Source: Dysgonomonas sp. BGC7
GTDB lineage: Bacteria > Bacteroidota > Bacteroidia > Bacteroidales > Dysgonomonadaceae
NCBI RefSeq assembly: GCF_001261735.1
Contig: NZ_CVRP01000007.1
Span: 511,711 to 575,710 of the forward strand
Length of the DNA stretch: 64,000 nucleotides
Direction: 5' to 3'
Shown: positions 1-8,365 of the stretch, piece by piece
Position numbering within the stretch: position 1 is the first letter of the stretch
Layout of the letters: each line of letters starts with the position of its first letter
The notes under the pieces: generated by a model
Database searches by the model: none
Told to the model about the DNA's origin: nothing
The model's input: the letters and a program-made list of their open reading frames with translations, nothing else
Program-made: the position numbers and the translations under genes

Positions 1-1
1 A

Positions 2-406
2 GAACTAAAACCCCATAGTAGTCCCGAGCGTGAAACAAAAGCCGTAGAACTTATTTTGAATATGGTGAAGAAGAAGGGGTTGACAAAACGTGTCGAATAT
101 ATTTCTTTTTCCCGTCATGCTATCAAAGAGTTTGTGAGATTAGCCCCATCAAATACTCCAGTTCTGTATTTGGGACAGGATATATCTCCCAAAGAATTAT
201 TTGAAATGAAAGCGACAGGAGCCGATTATAATTATTGGGCATATCACAAAAATCCCCTGTGGCTACAGGAACTGAAAGACTTGAAAATGATATCTAATGT
301 ATGGACTGTAAATAATCCGCAAGAGATGTTATGGTGCATAAGAAGGGGCTTTGATTTGTTGACTACCGATGAGCCGGTCATATTTCAGAGATTAAAAAAG
401 AAATGA
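2..406 (+). CDS. Glycerophosphodiester phosphodiesterase family protein, C-terminal part (5' end outside window)
   Basis: The reading frame is open from base 2, so the gene starts before the window. The visible N-terminal piece reads IELK-like (ELKPHSSPERET), which matches the beta-strand carrying an acidic metal ligand of the GDPD TIM barrel. The last 116 residues have the family ending: a strand with WTVNNPQEM, then a DLLTTDEP segment. The family hydrolyses glycerophosphodiesters to glycerol-3-phosphate and an alcohol. The signal peptide and HRG motif cannot be seen. A lipoprotein gene follows after 28 bp, probably in the same operon. A second GDPD gene lies near 42 kb. Confidence 0.8.
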   Translation, partial: ELKPHSSPERETKAVELILNMVKKKGLTKRVEYISFSRHAIKEFVRLAPSNTPVLYLGQDISPKELFEMKATGADYNYWAYHKNPLWLQELKDLKMISNVWTVNNPQEMLWCIRRGFDLLTTDEPVIFQRLKKK

Positions 407-434
407 AAATTATATTGTGTTTTAAATAAGTATT

Positions 435-1691
435 ATGACAAGAAAAGTTATTGGCATATTTTTACTTGTAGGATGTTGTCTGCTAGGATGTGCCAGTAAA
501 CATCCTTATATAGAAGATTTACCCAATGAAATACCTATCTCGGATGATGGGGAAGATCAAGGTGTTACCGATCAGTTAAGGGTTAAGATAGTTGGAGATC
601 AGTTGTATATATCTGCTAAGCTGAATGATGATAAGGATATTCTTTACTGGTTCAGAAAGTGTATGTTTAATGAAATATTTACTTTTTACAGAGTAGGTGT
701 TATTGATAACAACATGAAACTACCGACTAATCTTCCTGACGCAACCCCTTCTCTTACTCTCAATTTAGCATACAGCGATAATATCGGTCCATTTAATATA
801 ACCGGCTTTGGCTGGGCCGGAGGTAATCATGCCTACATAGACAATGTAACTAAAACGGCATCTACCGAGAATGTTGCTATCTATTTGGATGATAAAATAG
901 CGACAAAAGATACATTGGCATTAGTTGATTATGTTCATGTAAAAGTCGTAAATCATATCATGAATCCTGCTAAACCTCAAATAGTAGAAGGAAAAACGAA
1001 GTTGAATGAATTACTATGTACAGAGAGTGTAGATTATTATATTCGGAAGAATAATATTCAAGTATCTGTTACTCATAGTTTCGATAACGAGAATCCTGTA
1101 GAAGTTCAAATGTATTATGGTATGCAATCTATGTTTGAAAAAGAGACACATACAATGACTCCCAATGGAAAATATTCAGATTGGACTCTCCAGTCAGAAG
1201 TGGATACTTTCCTGAAAAAAGATTACCCGTTTTTTAGAAAATATGTAGAGAAAAACTCACAAGCATATCAGTCTTCTTTTTTGATAGACACTGGTTTGGG
1301 TAGTCACGATGCTATTGCAGACGATGACATTATTTTTATAGGTAATTCTAATGGAAAATCTTATCATAAAATTATATCGCATAAACAGTATAAAAGAGGA
1401 GATGTAACTGCTTGGCAAGGAGTCTATACTTGGTTTATAAAGCCTATTGCCGATGATGCTGATATTCTCTGTTACGAAGGAGTAATCAATGGGAAGAATA
1501 CGATCTTTATCGATTGTAAAAAGGCTGTTGATAAAGAAATAACATTACCGGATAAGTATGTAGGTAAATTATTTTCTTTTTATGAAAAAACTCCGAATTC
1601 AGATATTACTGTTACAGAAGGAAAAGAGTTGAATAAGACAATGAAAATATCTTCTTCTGGTGCCTCTGGCTGTATCTTGATATTCAACTGA
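435..1691 (+). CDS. Hypothetical lipoprotein
   Basis: 418 residues. The N-terminus is a lipoprotein signal (hydrophobic stretch ending in LLGC, with the lipidated Cys near residue 19), so the mature protein is membrane-anchored, probably in the outer membrane. I do not recognise a family. The body looks beta-rich: a first half with many short strands, a middle helical part around residues 250-290, and a C-terminal segment of about 60 residues with strands ending in SGCILIFN. It sits 28 bp after the GDPD gene and is followed by a hairpin, so the two may form one transcript and share a job in phosphodiester or envelope metabolism. That is inference from position only. Confidence 0.7.
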   Translation: MTRKVIGIFLLVGCCLLGCASKHPYIEDLPNEIPISDDGEDQGVTDQLRVKIVGDQLYISAKLNDDKDILYWFRKCMFNEIFTFYRVGVIDNNMKLPTNLPDATPSLTLNLAYSDNIGPFNITGFGWAGGNHAYIDNVTKTASTENVAIYLDDKIATKDTLALVDYVHVKVVNHIMNPAKPQIVEGKTKLNELLCTESVDYYIRKNNIQVSVTHSFDNENPVEVQMYYGMQSMFEKETHTMTPNGKYSDWTLQSEVDTFLKKDYPFFRKYVEKNSQAYQSSFLIDTGLGSHDAIADDDIIFIGNSNGKSYHKIISHKQYKRGDVTAWQGVYTWFIKPIADDADILCYEGVINGKNTIFIDCKKAVDKEITLPDKYVGKLFSFYEKTPNSDITVTEGKELNKTMKISSSGASGCILIFN

Positions 1692-1749
1692 TTTTACAAT
1701 TATCCGGATTTGAGTTAATACTACTTTTTATTTATATTTACTGAAACAT

Positions 1750-1782
1750 GCCATTGTCCACATAATAATATTGGACAATGGC
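1750..1782 (+). terminator. Hairpin downstream of the lipoprotein gene
   Basis: A perfect 11-bp inverted repeat (GCCATTGTCCA and its complement) with an 11-nt loop lies 58 bp after the lipoprotein stop codon. The trailing sequence is only weakly T-rich, so it may be a weak terminator or a 3'-end-stabilising hairpin. It is the only strong structure before the tRNA. Confidence 0.5.
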
Positions 1783-1813
1783 TGTGTTGTACTTAGACAT
1801 CATATTTTTATAT

Positions 1814-1850
1814 AAAAAAAGAACCCACAAATTATATTTGTAAGTTCTTT
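1814..1850 (-). terminator. Terminator of the tRNA gene
   Basis: Read on the minus strand, an imperfect inverted repeat (AAAGAACTTACAAAT pairing with ATTTGTGGGTTCTTT) is followed by a run of T residues. It lies directly downstream of the minus-strand tRNA and fits an intrinsic terminator. Confidence 0.65.
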
Positions 1851-1859
1851 ATCTTTCTG

Positions 1860-1933
1860 TAGCGGGACCGGGACTTGAACCCGGGACCTCATGATTATGA
1901 ATCATGCGCTCTAACCAGCTGAGCTATCCCGCC
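1860..1933 (-). tRNA. tRNA with anticodon CAT (elongator tRNA-Met; tRNA-Ile2 not excluded)
   Basis: The minus strand folds as a full cloverleaf: acceptor GGCGGGA with TCCCGCT (the first pair is G-T), D-arm GCTC/GAGC, anticodon stem CATGA/TCATG with loop TTCATAA, and T-arm CCGGG/CCCGG with TTCAAGT. The total is 74 nt including discriminator A, and CCA is not encoded. The anticodon stem lacks the three G-C pairs of initiator tRNA, so it is not the initiator. A CAT anticodon can also belong to the lysidine-modified tRNA-Ile2, which sequence reading alone cannot exclude. Confidence 0.93.
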
Positions 1934-2116
1934 ATCATCCTATTAGCGGGTGCAAAAATAGGAGAATATTTTATATAATACAAGCATATTCTTCTAAAAT
2001 GATGAAAATATTTTTGGAGATTGAGCAATATCCTTGTTTTCAGATCGAAAATATCTAATAAAAATTAAGATTGTTATCTTTCCATATATTATTACCCTTA
2101 ACATTTTTCTTTTTAC

Positions 2117-2124
2117 TACTTTTG
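2117..2124 (+). promoter_or_regulatory. Putative Bacteroidales -7 box for the LptF/LptG-type gene
   Basis: TACTTTTG matches the TAnnTTTG -7 consensus of Bacteroidales primary-sigma promoters. It lies 25 bp before the start codon. No clear TTTG -33 box is seen at 19-21 bp. The remainder of the 1692-2148 gap holds the hairpin, the tRNA and its terminator. Confidence 0.5.
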
Positions 2125-2148
2125 TACACAATTTTGCGTGTTTCATAG

Positions 2149-4218
2149 ATGCTAAAGATTAAAAGGCTATATATATTCATTGTACAAACATTCCTTCCTG
2201 TCTTTTTTATGACATTCGGGATATGTTTGTTCATTGTATTAATGCAGTTCCTTTGGCGTTATGTCGAAGATTTGGTGGGCAAAGGGTTGGAAACAACCGT
2301 GCTGGCCGAACTTTTCTTTTATGCGGCTTTGCAATTTATACCTATGGCTTTGCCACTGGCGTTACTGCTAGCCTCTCTTATGGCATTCGGAAATATGGGA
2401 GAACGATTAGAATTGCTGGCGATAAAAGCGTCAGGAGTATCACTCCTTAAGGCTATGCAACCGTTGATCATATTGGTTGGTGCAATCGCTATAGGCGCAT
2501 TCTTTTTTCAAAACGAAGGATTACCTCGTATAAATGTAAAATTCAGATCTCTACTTATATCAATAAAACAAAAATCACCGGAATTAGATATTCCGGAAGG
2601 ATCTTTCTATAGTGTAATTCCTGATTATAGTATTTATGTAAAGAAGAAAGATCCGGAAACCAAGATGTTGAAAGATGTTATGATATATCAGACATCCGAA
2701 GGTTTTAATAATATGTCGGTTTTCGTCTGCGATTCTGCACTCATGAAGATGTCGGAAGACAAAACATTTCTTCTGCTAGACTTGTATGATGGTCAGCGAT
2801 TTGCTAATTTCAGACAGGCAGATATTAAAAATACATCGCGTCACAGCAACAATCAGTTTGTTCCATATAGTAGAGAGAACTTTAAGACAAAAAAGATAAT
2901 TATTCCATTTAATGCTGGGTTCGATCGTATGGATGAATCTGCGCTGGAAGGCACTCAAATCTCGAAAAACATAGTAGAGTTAGGGCGCTCTATAGACTCT
3001 ATGACAGTCTTTATAGACAGCCTTAATAAGAGAGACAGAGCTACTATCGGAGAACGGACATATTTATCCTACAAGGCAGATCGGAAGTATTCCCGTACAG
3101 TGGAAGCTGAAAGTGCGAATGATACAGCACATTCTTCGGATAATAAAAAAGATACTATTCCTACTACTGTACCCATTGTTCCTCTCGACTTTGACTCACT
3201 GTTAAACTCATATAGCAGAGACGAAGTTTCTCAATATTATGCAACAGCAGCCAATGAAGCGGAAAATAACAGATACAATATAATTGAAGGAATACAGAAA
3301 AAAACGATTCAGAAAAATCTGAGAATGCACAAGGTAGAATGGCATCGCAAATTTGTATTGTCTTTCGCTTGCCTTGTTTTCTTTTTCATCGGTGCACCGC
3401 TTGGTGCTATTATACGAAAAGGGGGATTGGGAATGCCTGTTGTCGTTTCTGTTGCTCTGTATATTGTATATTACATAGTAGATAATATAGGTTACAAAAT
3501 GGCACGTGATGCCGTATGGGAGGTTTGGCAGGGTATGTGGCTGAGTTCTGCCGTGTTCTTTCCTGTAGGTGTGTTTTTGACGTATAAGGCAATGAATGAT
3601 TCGGCATTGTTTAATCCTGAGGCGTATGATAAATTCTTTAGGAAAATATTGTTTGTAAAATCGCCTGCAAAAATAAACGATGAGAAACGAAATGAAATAA
3701 TAGAGAAGATCCCTGCTTTGTCCGAATTAAATATAAAATCGGAAGTGCTTGCCGGACTTCAGTCTATGGATAGTGATAAACTTAGGGATGTTATTCAAAA
3801 TTATAAGAAATATAGTTATGATAAAACAAGGCAGCTTGCTGCTTTGAGTATTCTTAAATCGCGTGGCGCCGAAATAAATGATATTGTAGACCGGCAAGAT
3901 AAGGAGTATATCAATATGGCAGAATCTTTGTATTGCAATAGTTCCAACATAACAAGTCTGATCTATGTGTTTTTTGTGTTATTGTCTGTAATAGCTATAA
4001 TAAACTTCTCGTGGATCGTAGGTGTGCTTTACTTCCTCCTTTTTGTACGTTCTATGATATACTACTTTTCATTCTATAAAGATATTAAAGTACGCTCTAA
4101 ATGGTATCATGCAATTATCCTTGTATTGTCTCTATTAGCATACCCTTTGATATATTTGTATGTAAGAAAACAAATGAAGAAAGATAAAAATGAAGTTGAG
4201 ATCATAACTTATACATAA
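2149..4218 (+). CDS. LptF/LptG family permease (lipopolysaccharide export), long form
   Basis: 689 residues. The N-terminal half has the YjgP/YjgQ layout: membrane segments near residues 10-32, 52-75 and 98-122, a large periplasmic domain (about 130-395), then three more membrane segments (about 398-480) including the GAPLGAIIRKGGLG loop typical of the family. LptF and LptG move LPS out of the inner membrane with the LptB ATPase. The protein is much longer than the roughly 360 residues of enterobacterial LptF or LptG. A cytoplasmic stretch (about 495-600) and a further hydrophobic block (about 600-680, probably three or four helices) are added at the C-terminus. The gene probably starts an operon-like run with ribBA 114 bp downstream. 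Confidence 0.85.
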   Translation: MLKIKRLYIFIVQTFLPVFFMTFGICLFIVLMQFLWRYVEDLVGKGLETTVLAELFFYAALQFIPMALPLALLLASLMAFGNMGERLELLAIKASGVSLLKAMQPLIILVGAIAIGAFFFQNEGLPRINVKFRSLLISIKQKSPELDIPEGSFYSVIPDYSIYVKKKDPETKMLKDVMIYQTSEGFNNMSVFVCDSALMKMSEDKTFLLLDLYDGQRFANFRQADIKNTSRHSNNQFVPYSRENFKTKKIIIPFNAGFDRMDESALEGTQISKNIVELGRSIDSMTVFIDSLNKRDRATIGERTYLSYKADRKYSRTVEAESANDTAHSSDNKKDTIPTTVPIVPLDFDSLLNSYSRDEVSQYYATAANEAENNRYNIIEGIQKKTIQKNLRMHKVEWHRKFVLSFACLVFFFIGAPLGAIIRKGGLGMPVVVSVALYIVYYIVDNIGYKMARDAVWEVWQGMWLSSAVFFPVGVFLTYKAMNDSALFNPEAYDKFFRKILFVKSPAKINDEKRNEIIEKIPALSELNIKSEVLAGLQSMDSDKLRDVIQNYKKYSYDKTRQLAALSILKSRGAEINDIVDRQDKEYINMAESLYCNSSNITSLIYVFFVLLSVIAIINFSWIVGVLYFLLFVRSMIYYFSFYKDIKVRSKWYHAIILVLSLLAYPLIYLYVRKQMKKDKNEVEIITYT

Positions 4219-4332
4219 AGTAAACAGAATATCTGAAGCAATGATACTTAATGATGACGAATTATTGCTATTATTAACAGAGAAAAAATAATAAAATAGA
4301 TCTGCGATCTAAAGAAGATATTATATTAAAAC

Positions 4333-5550
4333 ATGGACAAGATAAAATTAGACAAAGTCGAAGATGCGATTGAAGAAATCAGAAAAGGGAATTTCGTAAT
4401 CGTAGTAGATGATGAAGATCGGGAAAATGAAGGAGACCTTATTATTGCGGCAGAAGCAATTACTCCGGAAAAAATAAACTTTATGGAAACGCATGCGCGT
4501 GGGCTTATTTGTGCACCATTGACAGCCGAGCGTTGCGAAGAGTTGGATTTGCCTATGATGGTCACTCACAATACGGCATCACATGCAACTCCTTTTACTG
4601 TTTCTATCGATCTGTTGAAAAATGGTGTAACCACTGGCATTTCAGCATACGACAGAGCTCAGACTATTCTTGCTCTCACGAAGAAAGATACTAAAGCAGA
4701 AGACTTTGGGCGTCCCGGACATATATTCCCTTTACGTGCAAAAGATAAAGGCGTATTAAGCAGGGTAGGGCATACCGAAGCTGCTGTCGATTTGGCTCGC
4801 TTGGCTGGAAAATACCCTGTTGGAGTTCTTATCGAAATAAAGAAAGAAGATGGAGAAATGGCTCGTCTGCCGGAATTGAAAGAAATGGCAGATAAGTTTA
4901 ATCTGAAATTGATTTCAGTAGCAGATCTTATCAAGTTCAGACTAGAACGGGAGTCTCTAATCGAAAGAGGGGTAGAAGTAAAAATGCCTACTGCATACGG
5001 CGATTTTCGCTTTATTGCTTTCAAGCAAAAATCGAACGGGCTCGAACATGCTGTGCTGATAAAAGGTTCGTGGGATAAAGATGAACCTATCTTAGTACGT
5101 GTACACTCTTCTTGTGTTACCGGCGATATTTTTGGATCTAAACGTTGCGAGTGTGGTGAACAATTGCATAAGTCGATGGAGATGATACAAAAAGAAGGTA
5201 AAGGAGTTATCGTCTACCTTAATCAGGAAGGCCGGGGTATAGGTCTTATGGCTAAGATGGAAGCATATAAGTTGCAGGAAGAAGGTTATGATACGGTTGA
5301 TGCTAATCTCCATTTAGGGTATCGGGCAGATGAACGTGATTATGGCGTTGGTGCTGCAATCTTACGTGAGTTGCATGTTTGTAAAATGAGGCTTCTGACT
5401 AACAACCCTATAAAAAGAACCGGGTTGGAGTCTTTTGGACTAGAGGTTGTGGAAAATGTACCTATCGAAATTACACCAAACAAGTATAATGAGTTCTATA
5501 TGCATACCAAAAAAGAGCGTATGGGGCACGATCTTCACAATGTAGATTAG
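4333..5550 (+). CDS. ribBA: Bifunctional 3,4-dihydroxy-2-butanone-4-phosphate synthase / GTP cyclohydrolase II
   Basis: 405 residues in two domains. Residues 1-205 are the RibB domain, which makes dihydroxybutanone phosphate from ribulose-5-phosphate; the acidic loop [10 protein letters not shown] (26-35) and [10 protein letters not shown] (127-136) are its active-site motifs. Residues 210-400 are the RibA domain, which opens the imidazole ring of GTP. Its zinc ligands C261, C272 and C274 follow the C-x10-C-x-C pattern, and RGIGL follows. Both are the committed first steps of riboflavin synthesis. The length is normal for a RibBA fusion. No FMN riboswitch is evident in the 114 bp upstream. 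Confidence 0.97.
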   Translation: MDKIKLDKVEDAIEEIRKGNFVIVVDDEDRENEGDLIIAAEAITPEKINFMETHARGLICAPLTAERCEELDLPMMVTHNTASHATPFTVSIDLLKNGVTTGISAYDRAQTILALTKKDTKAEDFGRPGHIFPLRAKDKGVLSRVGHTEAAVDLARLAGKYPVGVLIEIKKEDGEMARLPELKEMADKFNLKLISVADLIKFRLERESLIERGVEVKMPTAYGDFRFIAFKQKSNGLEHAVLIKGSWDKDEPILVRVHSSCVTGDIFGSKRCECGEQLHKSMEMIQKEGKGVIVYLNQEGRGIGLMAKMEAYKLQEEGYDTVDANLHLGYRADERDYGVGAAILRELHVCKMRLLTNNPIKRTGLESFGLEVVENVPIEITPNKYNEFYMHTKKERMGHDLHNVD

Positions 5551-5606
5551 TACTTTCTAAAGAAAATGAAAAATAAAACAATATAAACATCAAATTTTAT
5601 CTGGAA

Positions 5607-6800
5607 ATGGCACAAGTATCAGGACGTATAGCCAGTTTGGCAGTATCAGAAACATTGGCTATGTCTCAAAAGAGCAATGAACTGAAAGCTCAAGGAATCA
5701 ATGTTATAAATCTGAGTGTGGGTGAACCGGATTTCTTTACTCCGGCACATATAAAAGATGCAGCTAAAAAAGCTATTGACGAGAATTTTTCTTTTTATAC
5801 TCCTGTACCGGGTTACCTCTCGTTGCGTCAGGCTATCTGCAAAAAGCTGGAAAAAGAAAATGGACTGAGTTATAAGCCCGAACAGATAATATGTTCTAAT
5901 GGTGCCAAACAGGCAGTTTGCAATGCTTTACTCACTGTTGTAGATAAGGGAGATGAAGTAATTATACCTGCACCATGTTGGGTTAGCTATATCGAAATGG
6001 TCAAGCTGGCAGAAGGTAAAAGTGTAGTGATTCGTACAGGTATAGAGCAAGACTTCAAAGTTACAGCTTCACAATTGGAAGCAGCTATCACGCCTAAAAC
6101 CCGTGCATTGGTACTATGTTCTCCTTCAAATCCGACTGGGAGTATCTATAGTAAAGAAGAATTGAAGGCTTTAGCCGATGTATTGGCTAAATATCCGAAT
6201 ATAATCATAATTGCCGATGAGATATATGAGCATATTAACTATCTGGGAAAACATGAAAGTATTGCTCAATTCAGCGAAATAAATGACAGGGTAGTTATTA
6301 TCAATGGAGTTTCCAAAGCTTATGCTATGACAGGCTGGCGTCTGGGTTGGATGGCTGCTCCTCAATGGATTGCTTCGGCATGCAATAAATTACAGGGACA
6401 ATATACATCAGGAGCTTCGTCTATTTCGCAAAAAGCAGCTGAGGCAGCATATTTGGGCGACCAACAATGCGTCGAAGAAATGCGTCAGGCTTTTTTTCGC
6501 CGTCGCGATCTTATTGTTAAGCTGGCATCGGAAATCGAAGGTTTTAAGATAAATAAACCGGATGGAGCATTCTATTTGTTCCCTGAGTGTAGCTATTATT
6601 TGGGTAAATCATATAATGGACGGAAAATAGAGACCTCTGCCGATTTGGCTATGTTCTTGTTAGAAGAAGGACATGTGGCTTGTGTTGGAGGATTGGCTTT
6701 CGAAGCTCCAGACTATATTCGTTTTTCTTATGCTACTTCAGATGAGAATATCATTGAGGCAATGAAGAGAGTAAAAGAGACACTTGCTAAGTTGAAATAG
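5607..6800 (+). CDS. Class I/II PLP-dependent aminotransferase (aspartate aminotransferase-like)
   Basis: 397 residues, full length for the AspAT Ib subgroup. Seen: the N-terminal SVGEPDFFTP motif, SPSNPTG, the IADEIYEHINY strand with the pyridine-N aspartate, the Schiff-base lysine K237 in SKAYAMTGWR, and the C-terminal RFSYATS carboxylate-binding arginine. The family transfers the amino group between aspartate and 2-oxoglutarate, though some members use other amino acids, so the exact substrate is inferred. It lies 56 bp after ribBA and 73 bp before the PurF-like gene, all on the plus strand. A small 6-bp hairpin (6819-6834) lies in the following gap. Confidence 0.9.
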   Translation: MAQVSGRIASLAVSETLAMSQKSNELKAQGINVINLSVGEPDFFTPAHIKDAAKKAIDENFSFYTPVPGYLSLRQAICKKLEKENGLSYKPEQIICSNGAKQAVCNALLTVVDKGDEVIIPAPCWVSYIEMVKLAEGKSVVIRTGIEQDFKVTASQLEAAITPKTRALVLCSPSNPTGSIYSKEELKALADVLAKYPNIIIIADEIYEHINYLGKHESIAQFSEINDRVVIINGVSKAYAMTGWRLGWMAAPQWIASACNKLQGQYTSGASSISQKAAEAAYLGDQQCVEEMRQAFFRRRDLIVKLASEIEGFKINKPDGAFYLFPECSYYLGKSYNGRKIETSADLAMFLLEEGHVACVGGLAFEAPDYIRFSYATSDENIIEAMKRVKETLAKLK

Positions 6801-6873
6801 AATAGACAGAATATAACACCTGATTTGTATCAGGCTTTGAGACAGTTAGTCAGCATTTAAGTGAATAAATAAA

Positions 6874-8280
6874 ATGGGCGGTTTTTTTGGAACAATATCT
6901 AAATCGGCTTGTGCTACAGACCTTTTTTACGGTATTGATTATAATTCTCATTTAGGAACTCGCAGAGGGGGAATGGTTACTCTACATGGAGATACATTTC
7001 ACCGGGCTATTCATAATCTCGAAAATTCTTATTTTCGTTTGCGGTTTGAGGGAGACTTAGAGAAGTTTGAGGGTAATTCCGGTATCGGAGTTATCAGTGA
7101 TACTGATCCTCAACCAATATTCATTAGTTCGCATCTTGGGAAATATGCCGTTGCAACAGTGGCTAAAGTAAATAACCTGGAAGATCTTGAAAAGGAATTA
7201 CTGGATAAAGGATGCCATTTTATGGAATTCAGTTCGGGGCAGACAAATCAGACCGAACTGATAGCTTTGCTGATCTCGCAGGGAGAAACCCTTCTTGAGG
7301 GTATAGAGTTTGTCTTTGAAAAGATAAAAGGTTCATGCTCTATGCTTATTCTTACCGAAAAGGGTATAATTGTAGCAAGAGACAAGTGGGGGCGTACCCC
7401 CGTTGTTATAGGAAAGAAAGATGGAGCATATGCTGTTTCCAGCGAGCCATGCAGTTTTCCCAATCTTGATTATGAGCATATATACGATGTGGGTGCGGGC
7501 GAAGTAGTTCTGCTCACTGCCGATAGCATGACACAATTACGAGAGCCGAATAAGAAAATGCAGGTTTGTTCTTTCTTATGGGTATATTATGGGTATCCTG
7601 TATCAGATTATGAAGGAATAAATGTAGATGCAGTCCGTTCTGCGTGCGGTATGGCAATGGCTCGAAAGGATAATGTCGATGCCGATTATGTAGCGGGGAT
7701 TCCGGATTCCGGTATAGGTATGGGGTTAGGATATGCCGAAGGAAAAGGTATCCCGTACAGAAGGGCAATTATAAAATATACACCTACATGGCCTCGTAGC
7801 TTTACTCCTGCTAACCAAAAAGTGCGTGACTTAGTGGCCAAAATGAAATTGATTCCTAATAAGAAACTGTTGGAGAATAAGCGAGTAATCTTTTGTGACG
7901 ATTCTATCGTACGTGGCACGCAATTGAAAGACAATGTCAATATTCTGTATGGATATGGTGCAAAAGAAGTGCATATGCGTATAGGTAGTCCTCCGATTTT
8001 GCATGCATGCCCTTATCTCGGATTTACGGCATCTAAGTCGGCTATGGAGTTGATAACACGTCGTACAATAAAAGAACTGGAAGGTGACGATTCTAAAGAT
8101 TTGGATCAGTATGCTTCTACCGATTCGAAGAAATATAATACTATGATAAATAATATTCGGGAAAAACTCAATATTACTACATTAAAGTTTATAACCGTGG
8201 AAGACCTTTTGGATTCTATCGGTTTGCCCGAAGGCTCTGTTTGTACATATTGTTATAATGCATCTATTCCGAAAGATTAA
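6874..8280 (+). CDS. Amidophosphoribosyltransferase-like protein lacking the glutaminase Cys nucleophile
   Basis: 468 residues with the overall build of PurF (glutamine PRPP amidotransferase): an N-terminal Ntn glutaminase-like domain (1-220), then a phosphoribosyltransferase domain with the PRPP loop CDDSIVRGT (341-349). The four cysteines expected to hold the B. subtilis-type 4Fe-4S cluster are present (C232, C379, C457, C460). However, the protein begins MGGFFG rather than MCG, so the Cys that becomes the N-terminal nucleophile after Met removal is Gly. No other in-frame start would supply it. Proteins of this type occur in other Bacteroidales, from memory. The product may use ammonia, or be a regulatory or other phosphoribosyltransferase. 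It should not be called a glutamine-dependent PurF without testing. Confidence 0.85.
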   Translation: MGGFFGTISKSACATDLFYGIDYNSHLGTRRGGMVTLHGDTFHRAIHNLENSYFRLRFEGDLEKFEGNSGIGVISDTDPQPIFISSHLGKYAVATVAKVNNLEDLEKELLDKGCHFMEFSSGQTNQTELIALLISQGETLLEGIEFVFEKIKGSCSMLILTEKGIIVARDKWGRTPVVIGKKDGAYAVSSEPCSFPNLDYEHIYDVGAGEVVLLTADSMTQLREPNKKMQVCSFLWVYYGYPVSDYEGINVDAVRSACGMAMARKDNVDADYVAGIPDSGIGMGLGYAEGKGIPYRRAIIKYTPTWPRSFTPANQKVRDLVAKMKLIPNKKLLENKRVIFCDDSIVRGTQLKDNVNILYGYGAKEVHMRIGSPPILHACPYLGFTASKSAMELITRRTIKELEGDDSKDLDQYASTDSKKYNTMINNIREKLNITTLKFITVEDLLDSIGLPEGSVCTYCYNASIPKD

Positions 8281-8299
8281 AGAGATAATTAATAGACTA

Positions 8300-8342
8300 A
8301 AAAAAGCCTGTGAGTTTTATATTAAAACTCACAGGCTTTTTT
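8300..8342. terminator. Bidirectional terminator between convergent genes
   Basis: A near-perfect 19-bp inverted repeat (arms at 8300-8318 and 8324-8342, 5-nt loop) has an A run on one side and a T run on the other. It can therefore end transcription of both the PurF-like gene (plus) and the AspT-like gene (minus). Confidence 0.9.
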
Positions 8343-8365
8343 CTTTATATCTTTTGTGAAATGTA

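Noticed and set aside
1860-1933. Initiator tRNA-fMet
   Set aside because: The anticodon stem lacks the three consecutive G-C pairs of initiators.
6819-6834. CCTGAT-TTGT-ATCAGG hairpin as a terminator
   Set aside because: The stem is only 6 bp and lacks a T run; it is between two co-oriented genes and could be chance.
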